DNA of 64,000 nucleotides. It comes from Vespa crabro. Taxonomy: Eukaryota > Arthropoda > Insecta > Hymenoptera > Vespidae. The stretch is taken from NCBI RefSeq assembly GCF_910589235.1, contig NW_025813595.1, positions 4,340,001 through 4,404,000 on the forward strand. Direction: 5' to 3'. The notes under the pieces were generated by a model that worked only from the letters and a program-made list of their open reading frames with translations, was not told the DNA's origin and searched no databases. Position 1 is the stretch's first letter. Every line of letters begins with the position of its first letter. Shown here piece after piece: positions 30,481-46,029 of the stretch. The position numbers were made by a program, and so were the translations under genes.

Positions 30481-31657
30481 TATCGTTAATAAGGGTAATT
30501 ACGAAAATAACAGTAATAACGATAATATATATAAAACGATAATAGTAATAATAATAAAATCGATAATAACGATATTAACGATAACAGTAATACTAATAAC
30601 AATAATAACAATAGTAACCAAATAACGATAATAATAATAACAATTATAAAGATAATAACTAGAATAACGATATTATCGATAACTATAATAACGATAATTA
30701 CGATAATAACAATAGTAAAGATGACAATAATATCGAAAACAACGATAAAAACGATATTAAAAGTAATAAAAGTAAAGATATTATCGGTAAAGTGGATAAA
30801 AATAATAATATTATAATCGATAATAAAGATAATAAAAATAATAATAATAATAATAACGATAATATCGCTAATAGTAACAACTATAAATTCGATAATAATG
30901 ATATTAATGAAAATAACTAAATTAATAATAGTACATATAACAATAATAATGATAATAACAATGATAATAATAACATCAATAACGATAATTACGATGATAA
31001 CGATAGTAATAATTACAATAATGACGATAACAAAGATGATAATGATAATAATAATAATAATAATATTATCGTTAATAAGGTTAATTACGAAAATAACGGT
31101 AATAAAGATAATAACAATAATAACGACAATAATAATAAGAGGAATAACGATACGAACGATAATAATGATAATAATAAATATAATAATAAGGATAAAACCG
31201 ATAGTAACGATAATAATCACAATAAAAACGATAATCTATAATAATTATAATAACGATTATTATAAGAACAATAATTACTATAATAACGATATTAACAAAA
31301 ATAATAATAAAAAGAATAACAACGATAATGTAGAAATAACGAAAACAATAATAACAATTATAACAATAATAACGATAATAATAATAGTAACAATAATAAT
31401 AATAATAATAATAAAAATAATAATAATAATATTATAGATAATAACGATAATTACGATCATAATAACAGTATTAATAACGGTGATAAGGATAATAACGATA
31501 ACATCGATAATAGTAATATCAATAATATCGATAGTAACTATAATAACGATAAGAATGAAAATAACGATAATGATAATAGCAGTAATGACGATAACAACGA
31601 TAAGAACGATAATAGTAATCTTAATAATAACGAAAATAAGAATAATGACGATACAAC

Positions 31658-31660
<3 letters not shown>

Positions 31661-31735
<75 letters not shown>
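31661..31735. repeat. AAT run, 25 perfect triplets
   Basis: Twenty-five uninterrupted AAT triplets form the longest pure run in the window. It follows GACGATACAACTAT and ends at AAAGGCAGTAAA. Purity implies recent expansion or contraction. Confidence 0.95.
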
Positions 31736-31738
<3 letters not shown>

Positions 31739-33362
31739 GGCAGTAAATATATTAACGATAATAACAATAATATCGATAAGAATAAAACGATAATAACGAT
31801 TACTGTAATAATAATAATATCGATAGTAACAAAAGGAAAGATAATGACGATAAAAATAATAATAATAATAACGATAAATACGATATCAACGATAACAGCA
31901 ATAATAATGATAATAACAATAATAATTACAATAATAACGATAATAACAATTATAATGAGAACATTAATATTGATAATAACGGTAATAACTATAATTATAA
32001 TAATAACATTATTAATGATAATAACATTAAAAACGATATCAAAACGATAATAAAAATATTTATAATAATAACGAAAATAGAGATAATCACGATGAAAACA
32101 ATAATAATAATAACAATCATAATGATAATAATGATAATAACGATAATAACGAGAACAATTGCAATAATAATACCGATAATAACGATAATGACGATAACAA
32201 TAATAACGAAAATAACCATAATATTGATAATAATAACAACATTAATGAGAATAACGATAATAATAAAATAATAAAAACAATAAGAACGATAATAAAAATT
32301 GTAACGATAATAATATTAACGGTATTAACGACAATATTCATATTTATAATAACGATAATAACGATAATAAGGATAATTACGATAATAATAATATCGATAA
32401 TGACGGTAATAAAAATAATAATAATAAGGATAATAACGATAATTACGATAATAGTGATAGTAATGATAACGATAATGAAGATAATTACGATAATAACGAT
32501 AATAATAATAATAATAATAATAATATCTACAATAACGATAATAGCGATAATAACGAAAAATAAATAATAATAATATCAATAATAACGATAATAACGGCAA
32601 TAATACTAATAATAATAATAAAAATAATACTAACGTTAATGACGATAATAAAGATAATAATAGTAGTAGTAATATCTATATTAACAATAATAACGTAATA
32701 ACAATCATAATAATATCGATAAAGACAAAATCGAAAACAATGATAAAAATATTAAGGAGAATATCGATAATAACAATAATAATATTAACGTTAATGTAGA
32801 TAATAATAATTAATATAATATTTATATAACAATAATAACGATAATAACGATAATAACGGTAATAATAATAGTAATAAAAAAAATAATATCAATAATAAGG
32901 ACAATAACGATAATAACAATAATAACGATAATAATACATACGTTAATATCGATAATAATAATAACAGTAATAACGATAATAACGATAATAACAATAATAA
33001 GAATAACATTAATATCGTTAATAACTATAATAATGATGATAACGATAATAATTATAGAAGTGATAGCAATAATAACGATATTTACAATAATAATAAAATT
33101 AATAATGATAGAGATAATAACGATATTAAAGACAATAATGATAATAACGATAATAACGAAAGTAACGAAAATAATAATAATAATAATTAGGATAATAAAC
33201 TTAATAATAATAATAATAATGATATCGTTAATAACGATAATAACAATAATAACGAAAATAACGATAATAACCATTATAAAAATGGAAATAGAAGTAACAA
33301 TAATAAAGATAATCACGATAATAGCCGTAATAGTAATTCGATAATAACGATAATAATAATAA

Positions 33363-33456
33363 TAATAATAACGGTTATAACAACAATAACGAAAATAGCT
33401 ATAATAATAATAACGGTTATAACAACAATAACGATAAAAGCTATAATAATAATAAC
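33363..33456. repeat. 42 bp tandem duplication
   Basis: CGGTTATAACAACAATAACG occurs at 33372 and 33414, each followed by an AAAATAGCTAT or TAAAAGCTAT phrase and an AAT run. A degenerate third start follows. Forty-two bases are fourteen whole triplets. Confidence 0.85.
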
Positions 33457-33639
33457 GATAATAACGATAATAATTATAATAATAATATTGATCGTAACAA
33501 TAATAACGATAATGATGATAATAATAGTAATAGTAACAACGATTATAACGATAATAACTATAATAACGATAATAATAATAAAATTAATAACGATACTTAC
33601 TTTAATAACGAAAATAAATATTGTAATAATAACGATAAA

Positions 33640-34080
33640 AGAGATAAAAGCAATAATAATAATTACGATAATAACGTTAATAAAAACAATAGTAATATTA
33701 ATAATAACGATAATAACGATTATAACGATAATAAAAATAAGAAGAATAAAGTCAATAACGAACCTAACGACAATAACGATGATAATAATCACAATTATAA
33801 GGAAAATAACGATAATAACGATTATAACTATTTTACGAAAATTAATAATATTAACGATAATAAAGAAAATAAAGATAATAATAAAAGTAATATTATCAAT
33901 AATAACAATATTAAAGATAATAACGATAATACCGATAATAATAATAATAATAATAACAATAATAATCATAACAATAATAACTACAATAAAGGGAACGACG
34001 AAAATAATAATAGTAATAATAACTATAATAAGTATAATAACGATAACATCGATAATAATAATTACAATAATGACGATAAT
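33640..34080. repeat. Dispersed block Y, copy 1
   Basis: Matches 55980-56410. Landmarks: AAGAATAAAGTCAATAACGA (about 33742 and 56076), the rare GGGAACGACGA (about 33990 and 56324), and CATCGATAATAATAATTACA (about 34048 and 56380). Orientation is the same. Confidence 0.75.
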
Positions 34081-34129
34081 AACTATAATAATAAGAATAA
34101 TAATAATAATAATAATAGTTTTAAAAAAT

Positions 34130-34640
34130 AATAACAAAAATGTGTTTAATAACGATTATGACGATAATAATATTATTGATAATAACGTCTATAGTAATAA
34201 TAATAATAATAACTATAATAATGATAATTACAATAACAATAATAACGACAGTAGCTACAATAATAATAATAATAATAACGTTAAAAGGGATAATAACTAT
34301 GACAACGATAATAACGATAATAATAATAATAATACTAATAACGATAGTAACGATAAGAACGATAATAATGATAATAATCTTAACAATAATAACGATATTA
34401 AAGATTTTAAGGATAATAATAATAAGGATAATATCGATAATAACGATAGGAATAATAATTTAATATCGATAGTAACAATAGTAACGACAAAGACGATAGT
34501 AACGATAATAATAATAACGATAATAACGATGATAATAATAACGATCATAAAGTTAATAATAAAAATCATATTAAAGAAAATAACGCTAATAACGATACTA
34601 ACAATAATAGCGATAATAATAATAACGATATTAAGGATAA
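34130..34640. repeat. Dispersed block R, copy 2
   Basis: Opens with GATTATGACGATAATAATAT and then GATAATAACGTCTATAGTAA, the counterpart of 3876-3917 and 51452-51495. It also shares AACGTTAAAAGGGATAATAA (about 34278) with 13660-13680, so this stretch has partners in two loci. Confidence 0.65.
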
Positions 34641-35029
34641 TATTGTTAATAATTGTAACAATATTAACAATAGAAACGATAATAATAATAACAACAAAAA
34701 ATTAATAACAATATTAACTATAATAAAATTTATAGTAATAACGAAAATGACGATAATAATGATAATAATAGAAGTAATAATAGCAATATAAGAATATTAA
34801 AAATAATTATGATAATAATGATAATAGTAGTAGTAATAAGAACAGTAATATCAATAATAACGATATTAACGATTATAAAAATGTTAATGATAATAATATT
34901 AACGATAATAAGGATAATAACAATAACTATAAATACGATAATAACACTTATAATCCTAATAACGACATTAATATATATAAAAATAACATTAATTCTGATA
35001 ATAACGATTTTAACGATAATAATAGTAGT

Positions 35030-36530
35030 AATAATAACAATAATAACAATTATAGCGATAATAATGTTATTACCGATAATAACGATAATTATAATATTCA
35101 TAGTAACTATAATAAGGATATTATCCATAATAATAATAACGATAATAATGATAATAGGGATAAAAAAAATAACGATATTAACGATAATATTGACAATATT
35201 ACAGATAATAATGATAATAATGTTAAAAAGATAATAATTATCATAATTATAGAGGTAATAACGTTTATAACGATATAAAAATAAAAATAATAATGATAGT
35301 ATAGATAATAATAATAAAATTCATAACCTTAATAACGTTATTAACAATAATAACGGTAAAAATAGTAAAATTGATAACTCTAATAACGATAATAAAGATA
35401 TAATATTATTAATAATAAAGATAATAACGATTAAAATGTTAATAATAATAATAACAATATCCAAAGTAACGATAATAACGGTAAAAACGATAATAATAAT
35501 AGTAATAATACTAGTAATAATAATAATGGTAATAACGATAATAACAATAATAATAATATTTATAATAGCATTATAATAATAATAACAATAACAACGATAA
35601 TAACGATATATTAAATAACGATAATAAAGACAATAATAATAACAATATTAATATCATTTATAACTATAATAACGATGATAACCATAATGACGATAATAAC
35701 GATAATATCGATAAAAATAATAATAATAATAATTACTGTAATAACGATAATAACGTTAATAAGGACAATAATAATAATAATAATAATAATAGTAATAATA
35801 TTACCGATAATAAAGATAATGACGACAATAATAATAATAGTAATAATATTAATAATAATAACGATAATGACAATAAGAACGATAATAATAATAATAATAA
35901 CAATAATATTTTCCACAATAATAACAATAATAACGGTAATGTTAAAAATAATATTAATAATATTAATGATAATAATGATAATAACGATATAATCGATAAT
36001 AATAATTACAATAATAACGATAATAACTACAAAAATGATAATAATAATAATAATTATAACGACAATAACGATAATTTCGATAATAACAATATTAATAAGA
36101 GCGATAGTAACGTTAATAGTAATAACTATAAATTCGATAAAATTGATATTAATGAAAATAACTATAAAAATAATAATAAATATAACAATAATAATGATAA
36201 TAACGATAAAAATATTAACGATAATAAAGTTAGTTATAACAATAATAATGACAATAATAACGATAATAAAGATATCATTAATAATATAAATAACGATAAT
36301 GCCGATAATAACGTTAATAATAAAGATGATAACAATTATAATAATAACTATAATAACGATAATAACCATAATAACGATAATAAAGATAATAACGATAATA
36401 ATAATAATAGTAATAATAACCACGAAAATAACGTTAATAACGATAACAGTAATAATAACACTAACAGTATAAATAATTACACTAGTAACGATAATAACAT
36501 TATGACGATAATAATAATAATAATATTAAC
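35030..36530. repeat. Block Z with landmark module A, copy 4
   Basis: Starts at AATGTTATTACCGATAATAA (about 35062), passes the module A slip GTTAAAAAGATAATAATTAT (about 35221), landmark E at 36093, and ends near AACATTATGACGATAATAAT (36496). The same order is found from about 61290 to 63225. A short piece of its start (TTATTACCGATAATAAGGAT and on) also occurs near 4356. Confidence 0.8.
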
Positions 36531-36869
36531 GATAATAGCGATATTGATGATAATAACGATAGTAAGGGTAATAACATTATAGTTATTAAGGATAAAAACA
36601 ACAATAGAGATGATAACAATTAAAATTATAAAGATATTAATGATAATAACGATAATAATGATAATAAAGGCAATAACAATAATTATAATAACGATAATAA
36701 TGATAATAGCGATAATAATAATATCGAAAATAATGACGATAATAATAATAATAATAACGATTATAATGAAAATAACGATAACATCGGAAATAATAAAAAC
36801 AATAATATCGATAATAACGATATTAACGATATAATAATAATAATAATAATTTCGTTAATTAGGTTAATA

Positions 36870-37500
36870 AAGAAAATATCGGTAATAACCACGATGATAA
36901 TAATAAAAATATTAACAACGATATTAAGTATAATAACGATATCATCGAGAATAATAAAAATAATATCGATAATAACGATAGTAACGATAATAATTATAAC
37001 GGAAATAACGACGATAATAATAATCATAATCGGTAATAAGGATAAATACGATAACATCGATAATAATAATAGTAATAATATTGATAATAACTATAATAAC
37101 GACAATAATAATATTAATAATAATAATAACAAGGATAATAACGATAATTACGATAATAACGATAATATCGACAATGATAATAATAATATTTACGATAATA
37201 ATACTAATAATAACATTAAAAACAATAATAACGATAATAACAATAATAATAACAGCATTACAAACAATAATATCGATAACAACGATAAATACGATAATAA
37301 TTATAACAATTATATCGATAATAACGATTAGAAATATAATACTATTAACAATAATATCGTGACAACGATAATAACGATAATTATAATAATTACATATAGA
37401 TAATAAGGATTATAATGATAAGAACGAACATAACTTTATAAAAGATAATAACGGCAAATATAATAATAACAATAGCGATAATAAAGATAATGTCGATAAT
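36870..37500. repeat. Dispersed block P, copy 3
   Basis: Shares AAGGATAAATACGATAACAT (about 37037), GCATTACAAACAATAATATC (about 37255) and AAGGATTATAATGATAAGAA (about 37405) with 1350-1860 and 5230-5640. This block lies in the interval that is absent from the related locus near 63.23 kb. Confidence 0.75.
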
Positions 37501-37639
37501 AACGATAATGATGATAATAAGGATTATAATAATATAGATAGTAATGATAATGGTAATAATAATAATAATGATAATAACGATTATAATAATAATAATAATA
37601 ACGATAAAAGATATAAAAGCGATAATAATAATAATAACG

Positions 37640-38215
37640 ATAATAAGGGTACTAACGATAGCAACGATAATAAATATATGAATAAAAACGATAATAACGA
37701 TATTAACGATAATAAAGATAATAACAATAAGACCGATAGTAATGATACGATAATAACGATTACTGTAATGATAATATTACCGATTGTCACAATAATAACG
37801 ATAATGACGTTAATAATAAAAATATTAATAAGGTAATAACGATATTAACGACAAAAACGATAAAAATGATAATAACAATAATAATAAAAAGAACAATTAC
37901 AATAATAACGATAATAACTATAAGAATGAGAACAATAATAACGATCATAGCGTTAATAATAATAATAATAATAGCAATAATAGCGATAACAACGTTAATA
38001 ACAATAATCGTAATAATAACGATAATAGTGGTAATAACGATAATAACGATATTAACGAAAATAAGGATAATAATAATAGAAATAATAACAATAATAGCGA
38101 TATTAATGATAGTAAGAATAATAAAGATAGTAACAATAATAATAATACCCATAATAATAATAACAATAATAACGATAATGAAGATTTTTACGATAATAAT
38201 AATAACAATAATAAC
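37640..38215. repeat. Dispersed block AA, copy 1
   Basis: Matches 63228 to the window end. Landmarks: AAGGGTACTAACGATAGCAA (37645) against AAGGGTACTAACGACAGCAA (63232), AATAAGACCGATAGTAATGA (about 37726 and 63312) and AACGATTACTGTAATGATAA (about 37756 and 63342). The part around the second and third landmarks looks nearly identical. Confidence 0.85.
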
Positions 38216-38221
38216 TATAAT

Positions 38222-38497
38222 AACGATTATAATGATAATAACTATAATAATGATATTAACAATAAGAATAAAAGTATTACTAAAGACATTAACGTTATGA
38301 ATGATAATAATGATAATAACGATTATAATAAAAATAATAATAACAATAATAAAGATAATAACGATTATAATCATAATAACTATAATAATGGTATTAACAC
38401 TAAGAATAAAAGTAATAATAAAGACATTAACGTTATGAACGATATTAGCGATAATAATATTAACAATAATAACGATAATAACTATATTAAAAATAAC
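38222..38497. repeat. 138 bp imperfect tandem duplication
   Basis: AAGACATTAACGTTATGAA occurs twice, 138 bases apart (GACATT at 38285 and 38423), each time preceded by AAGAATAAAAGTA. The second copy matches block V at 16388 more closely. The unit is 46 whole triplets. Confidence 0.8.
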
Positions 38498-39650
38498 AAT
38501 AATATACGATAACAAAGATAAAAACAACAATAATAATAGTAAAACATAAGAAAATAAGGATAATAACGATAATTACAACAATAATAATAGCAATAATTAC
38601 GACAATAACGATATAAATGATAATAACGATAACAACGGACACAAAATAATAATAATAGAAATAATAATGGTCATAACAATATTAAAAATAATATCGTTTG
38701 CAATAATACTAATAATAACGATAATAACGATTATAATGATAATAACAATAATAACAATAATAAAAATAATAATAATGAAAATAATAACGATAATACCGTT
38801 ACTATTGATTATAATAATAGCAATATTCACATTAATACCGATAATAATAATAATATTATTAATAGCAATAATAACGACAATGACGATAAACGATAATAAT
38901 AATAACGATAATATCCAAAATAGTAATAATAATAATACCGATAAAAAAAAAATAACGATAAGGACAATAATAATAATAATTATAACGATTAGAACGATAA
39001 TTACAAGAATAACGATAATTATAATAAAATTAATATCGATGATTACGTTGATAACTATAATAATAATAGCATTAATAACAATAATAACGATAATAAAAAT
39101 AATAATAGTAATAACAATATTAAGGATAATAACGATAATAATGATATTACTAATAACGGTGACAACGATAAAAACAATAATATTAATATTAATAATAACG
39201 AATATAAGGATAATATCGATAACAACGATACTATCAATAATAATTATCAAGATAATTACATAATTAACGATCATATCGATAAAATGATAATAAGAATACT
39301 AATAATAATATTAAAACCAATAAAAACGTTAACAACACTATTAATGAGAAGAATATGAACGATAATAACAATAATAAGGATAATAATAATTACTATAATA
39401 ACGATACCAACGACAATAACAATAAAAATAATAATAATAATAACGAAAATAACGATAATAACGATGTCAACGATAATAATAATAACAATAATAAGGATAA
39501 TAACGATGACAACGATAATAATAATAACAATAATAATGATAATAACTATAATAACGATTATACGGATTATAAAAATACGATAATATCGATAATAGTAATA
39601 ATAATAAGAACGATAATGAAGAGAGAACGTTAAAAATGATAATAGCTATA
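38370..39650. repeat. Dispersed block V, copy 2
   Basis: Colinear with 16350-17830. It carries GATAACAACGGACACAAAAT (about 38627), TTACGTTGATAACTATAATA (about 39043), CTAATAACGGTGACAACGAT (about 39150) and AACGATGTCAACGATAATAA (about 39461). Differences are substitutions, triplet indels and occasional single-base slips. Confidence 0.8.
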
Positions 39651-39892
39651 ATAACGATAATAGCAACTATAATAATAACGATAATAACGATATTAATAAT
39701 AATATTACTATTGTAAGTAACAATAATAATGATAACGATGTTTATAATCGTAATAATAATAACGTTTATAATAATACTGACGGTAATAATGATAATAAAA
39801 ATAATAACCATAATAACGATAATAATAACATTATTACTAATAATAATAGTAACGATAGTAACGGTAATAAAAACAACAATAATAACAATATT

Positions 39893-40680
39893 AACGAAAA
39901 TAGTATTTACAATTGCAGCGGGAACAACGATAACAGCATTAATAATAATAATAATAGCGAATGTAAGTATGATAACGGTGACACATATAATATTAATAAC
40001 AATAATAACGATAATAACGATAATAACGATAATAACGATAATAATAATAATCGTATTAAAGATAATAGAGATAATAACGATACTAACGATACTAACGATA
40101 ATAGCGGAAATAATAATGACAACAAAAACAATATTAACGATAACAAGTATAATAACAATTATTATAATGACGGTAAAAACGATAACAACGGTAATAATGA
40201 TAATAACGATAATAACGTTATTAACAATGATAATAATATTAATAATAAAGATAAAAACGATGTAAAAGTTCTAAAGATAATAATATTTACAACAATAATG
40301 ATAATAACGATTATGATGATAAGAACGATAATAATACTAATAATAAGAAAAATAATACCGACAATAACGACAATAAGAATAATAATAGAAGTAATAATAA
40401 TAATTTTAAGAATAATAACTATAAAAACAATAATAACAATAATAATAGTAGTAATAAAAAAGTAATAATTTTAATAACGATAAAAACGATTTTAACGATA
40501 ATAATAAAGATGATAAGTAGGATAATATCGATAATAATAATAACAATATTAGCCATAATACCGATAATAATAATAGTAGTAATAATAACCATAATAAAGA
40601 TTATAACGACACAATAATAATAATAATAATAACAATAACGATAATAACGGTAATATAGAAAAAAATAATAGAAAAATAAA
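39893..40680. repeat. Dispersed block W, copy 2
   Basis: Partner of 26236-26950. It contains AATAGCGAATGTAAGTATGA and GATAACGGTGAC near 39969, then AAGAATAATAATAGAAGTAA and AATAGTAGTAATAAAAAA further on. It directly precedes module A copy 5, as block W copy 1 precedes copy 3. Confidence 0.7.
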
Positions 40681-40917
40681 ATATTATCAATAATAACGAT
40701 AAAAAGTATAAAAACGATTATATCGATTATATAAAATACGATAATAACGATATTATCGATAATAATAATAACAATATTAACAATAATATCGATAATAATA
40801 ACAACAATATTGACGATAATATCGATAATAATAATAAAAATAATATCAGTAATCCCGGTAATAACGGTAATATCGCTAATAATAATAATGATACTATGTT
40901 AATAGCGATATAAACAA

Positions 40918-41199
40918 TAACAATATTAACGATAATATTGAAAATATTAAAGATAATAATGATAATAATTTTAAAACGATAATAATTATCATAATTACAG
41001 TAGTAATAACGATAATAACGATATTAAAAATAAAAATAATAACGATAAAATAGATAGTAAAGGTATAATATTATTAATATGGATGATAATAATGATTATA
41101 ATGGAAATAATAATAATTAAAGAATCGATAATAACGATAATAACGTTAAAATGGATAATAATAATAGTAATAACATTAGTAATAATAATAATGATAATT
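40918..41199. repeat. Landmark module A, copy 5 (left part)
   Basis: Contains TTTTAAAACGATAATAATTA (about 40971), ATTATCATAATTACAGTAGT and GATTATAATGGAAATAATAA (about 41094). It continues to the right into the first copy of the 1721 bp duplication, so part of the module is present twice in this locus. Confidence 0.8.
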
Positions 41200-42125
41200 A
41201 CGATAATAACGATAATAATAATAGTTATAATAACATTATAACAAGAATAACGCGAACAACGAAAATAACGATATCTATAATAACGATAATAAAGACAATA
41301 ATAATAACAATAATAATATCGATAATAACTGTAAAAATGATAGTAACCATAATGACGATTATAACGATATTATCGATAATAATAATAATAATAGTAACAG
41401 TAATATCGAAAATTACGATAGTAAAGATAGTAATAATAATAATAATAAAAATATCCATAATGCAGATAATGTCGCCAATAATAATAATTATATAATATTA
41501 GTAATAATAACGATAATGACGATAATAATAATAGTATTAATAACAATATTAAAAATAATAACGATAATAACGATAATAATAATAATAATTACGACATTAT
41601 AACTATAATAAATATAATAACGATATGTTATTAACGTTAAAGACGACAATAGTGATAATAGAAATAACGATAATAACGATAAAAGCGGCAAGAAAAATTA
41701 TAATAATAAAGATAATAACAATATTATCGATAATAAAGATGAAAGGTAAAAGAATAATAATAATAATTACAATATCAATGATAATAACGATAATAAACAT
41801 AATAACAGTAACGATGACATGACAATAATAATAACAATATTAATAACGATAATAACGATAACAACAATAATAACGATAATAACTATTTTAACGATATCAA
41901 TAATAACGAAAATAACGTTAATTTCGATATTAATAATAACAATATTAAAGATAATAACGATAATAATAATAATAATAACGACATTAATAACTATAATAAA
42001 TATAATAACGATATGGTATTAACGGTAAAAACGACAATAGTAGTAACAATAATGACGATATTATCGAAAATAACGAAAATAACAATAATAATAATAACAG
42101 TAATAACGATAATAACGATAGAGCG

Positions 42126-42157
<32 letters not shown>

Positions 42158-42920
42158 AAGATAAAATAATTATAAGATAAAATAATAATAATATTAACGA
42201 TTACAACGAAAATAATGATAATAATAGTAGTAATAATAACAATAATAACAATAATAACGATAATAAAGAAAATAATGGTAATTACGATAATAATTATAAG
42301 AATAATCTATTTAACATTAATACTAACGTTGATAACGATAATATTAATAAAATTAATAACGATAATAACGATTATAATAATAAGAACGATAATAATATTA
42401 ATAATAAAAACAATAATAACTATTATAACGATAATAACGATAATAATAGATGTAATAATAACAATATTAAAAATAATATGTATAATAACGATAATAACTA
42501 CAATAATAGTAGTAATAATGACAGTAATAAAAATAATAGCCATAAAAACGATTTTAACGATAATAATAATAACGATAATAACCGTAATATCGATATTATT
42601 AATAACAATATTTATGATAATTTCGATATTAATAATTGTAATCATAACAATATTAATGATTATAACGATAATAGCGACTATAATAATAACTATAATAACG
42701 ACTTTATTAATAGTAATAATATTATCTTTAGTTACAATAATAATAATAACGATGTTTATAATAGTAATAATAATAACGATTATAACGGTATTTAGAACGA
42801 TATTATAAATATAACGATTACAACGATAATATTGATAATAACGATAATAATAATAATAATAATAATGACGCTAATAAAGTTAATAACTACAATAAAAAAA
42901 TAATATAAATATTAATAATA
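41200..42920. repeat. 1721 bp tandem duplication, copy 1
   Basis: This copy and 42921-44641 align at a constant offset of 1721 throughout. I found five substitutions and no indel: A to G at 41795, A to T at 42084, G to A at 42117, A to T at 42436 and T to A at 42543 (copy 1 to copy 2). Copy 1 starts within an ACGATAATAACG phrase that recurs at the junction. It includes the right part of landmark module A. Confidence 0.97.
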
Positions 42921-43846
42921 ACGATAATAACGATAATAATAATAGTTATAATAACATTATAACAAGAATAACGCGAACAACGAAAATAACGATATCTATA
43001 ATAACGATAATAAAGACAATAATAATAACAATAATAATATCGATAATAACTGTAAAAATGATAGTAACCATAATGACGATTATAACGATATTATCGATAA
43101 TAATAATAATAATAGTAACAGTAATATCGAAAATTACGATAGTAAAGATAGTAATAATAATAATAATAAAAATATCCATAATGCAGATAATGTCGCCAAT
43201 AATAATAATTATATAATATTAGTAATAATAACGATAATGACGATAATAATAATAGTATTAATAACAATATTAAAAATAATAACGATAATAACGATAATAA
43301 TAATAATAATTACGACATTATAACTATAATAAATATAATAACGATATGTTATTAACGTTAAAGACGACAATAGTGATAATAGAAATAACGATAATAACGA
43401 TAAAAGCGGCAAGAAAAATTATAATAATAAAGATAATAACAATATTATCGATAATAAAGATGAAAGGTAAAAGAATAATAATAATAATTACAATATCAAT
43501 GATAATAACGATAATGAACATAATAACAGTAACGATGACATGACAATAATAATAACAATATTAATAACGATAATAACGATAACAACAATAATAACGATAA
43601 TAACTATTTTAACGATATCAATAATAACGAAAATAACGTTAATTTCGATATTAATAATAACAATATTAAAGATAATAACGATAATAATAATAATAATAAC
43701 GACATTAATAACTATAATAAATATAATAACGATATGGTATTAACGGTAAAAACGACAATAGTAGTAACAATAATGACGATATTATCGAAAATAACGAAAA
43801 TAACTATAATAATAATAACAGTAATAACGATAATAACAATAGAGCG

Positions 43847-43878
<32 letters not shown>

Positions 43879-44649
43879 AAGATAAAATAATTATAAGATA
43901 AAATAATAATAATATTAACGATTACAACGAAAATAATGATAATAATAGTAGTAATAATAACAATAATAACAATAATAACGATAATAAAGAAAATAATGGT
44001 AATTACGATAATAATTATAAGAATAATCTATTTAACATTAATACTAACGTTGATAACGATAATATTAATAAAATTAATAACGATAATAACGATTATAATA
44101 ATAAGAACGATAATAATATTAATAATAAAAACAATAATAACTATTATAACGATAATTACGATAATAATAGATGTAATAATAACAATATTAAAAATAATAT
44201 GTATAATAACGATAATAACTACAATAATAGTAGTAATAATGACAGTAATAAAAATAATAGCCAAAAAAACGATTTTAACGATAATAATAATAACGATAAT
44301 AACCGTAATATCGATATTATTAATAACAATATTTATGATAATTTCGATATTAATAATTGTAATCATAACAATATTAATGATTATAACGATAATAGCGACT
44401 ATAATAATAACTATAATAACGACTTTATTAATAGTAATAATATTATCTTTAGTTACAATAATAATAATAACGATGTTTATAATAGTAATAATAATAACGA
44501 TTATAACGGTATTTAGAACGATATTATAAATATAACGATTACAACGATAATATTGATAATAACGATAATAATAATAATAATAATAATGACGCTAATAAAG
44601 TTAATAACTACAATAAAAAAATAATATAAATATTAATAATAACGATAAT
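42921..44649. repeat. 1721 bp tandem duplication, copy 2
   Basis: Partner of copy 1; identity persists eight bases past 44641, to 44649, before A against G at 42929 and 44650. The phrase ACGATAAT is therefore shared by the left edge (41200), the junction (42921) and the right edge (44642). That fits exchange or template switching between short repeats. The length is not a multiple of three. An assembly duplicate or two alleles placed in series would look the same. Confidence 0.97.
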
Positions 44650-46029
44650 GACGATAATAACGATAATATTAATAGTAATAATAGCTATAATATCAATAAT
44701 AAAAATAATGACGATAATAACGATTATAATAATAACGATAATAAGGATAATAAGGATAATAACAACAATTATAATAATAATAATAATAATAACGATAATA
44801 ACGATAAAACCAATAAGAATATCAGTAATAATAACAATAATATCAATAATAACGATAATAATGATAATAATAATAACAATAAAATCGATAATATCGTTAA
44901 TAATAGGAGTAATAATAACAAAATTAGGAATAATATATATAGTAACTATAATAACGGTAATAATGGTAGAAGTAATAACAGAAATAACAATAATATCGAT
45001 ATAAACGATATTAACGTTAAGAATAGTAACGATAATAACGATAATATTGATAATAATAATAACAATATTTACGATAATATCGATAATAGTAATAACAATA
45101 TTAACGATCATAACGATAATAGCAATAATATTAATAAAGATAATAACGATAATAAGAAAAATAATAATATCGATAGCAACAATAATAATTATAATGATGA
45201 TTATATTAGTGATAAAATAACGACTACAACGATAATAACGATAATAACGATAATAATAATAAAATTAGCAAGGACAATTACGTTAATAACTAAAATAATA
45301 ATAGCAATAGTAACTATAAAAACGATAATAATGATAGTAAAAGTAATAACAATAATAACGATAACAATATTAATAACAATAATAACGATTATAATGAAAA
45401 TAACGATGGTGATAATAATATTAATAAAAATAATAACGTTAAAGCGAGATTAACGATATCACCTTAATACTTGTAACTATATTAACAATAATAACGATAA
45501 TAACGATTGTAATGATAGTAATATTAACAATAATATCGATAAATACAATTATACCGATAATTATAATAATAGTAATGTCAATAATAAGGATGATTAAGAA
45601 AAAAACGGTAATAACGAATATATCGATAATAACGGTAATAATTATAACAATAATGACGATAATAACGATAATGACGAATATAATTATAATGACGATAGTA
45701 ATTAATAACAATGAGAAGATAATGAAAAATAGGAAAGATAATGAAGATAATAAATAACGATAGGAAAGATAATGAAGATAATAATAATAACTATAATTAC
45801 GACAATAGTAATAAAAACGACAATATAACGATATTAACGAAAATAGTAATAACAATAGTAACGGTAAGAACGATAATTACATTAATAATAATAATAATAA
45901 TAACGGAAGTAAGTATAATAACGGTGACATATATAACATTAATAACAATTATAACTATAATAACGAAAATAACGGTAATAACAATAATAATAATTGTAAA
46001 AATAACAGAAATAATAATAATGATAATTA

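Noticed and set aside
33488..34705. 405-codon plus-strand frame that changes from Ile/Thr to Asn/Asp and back
   Set aside because: The switches are single-base phase slips in the repeat. A real low-complexity protein would be expected to keep its frame.
41200..44649. LTR-type retroelement, suggested by two 1.7 kb near-identical copies
   Set aside because: The copies are directly adjacent with no internal region, no gag or pol sequence, no TG...CA ends and no target-site duplication distinct from the array.
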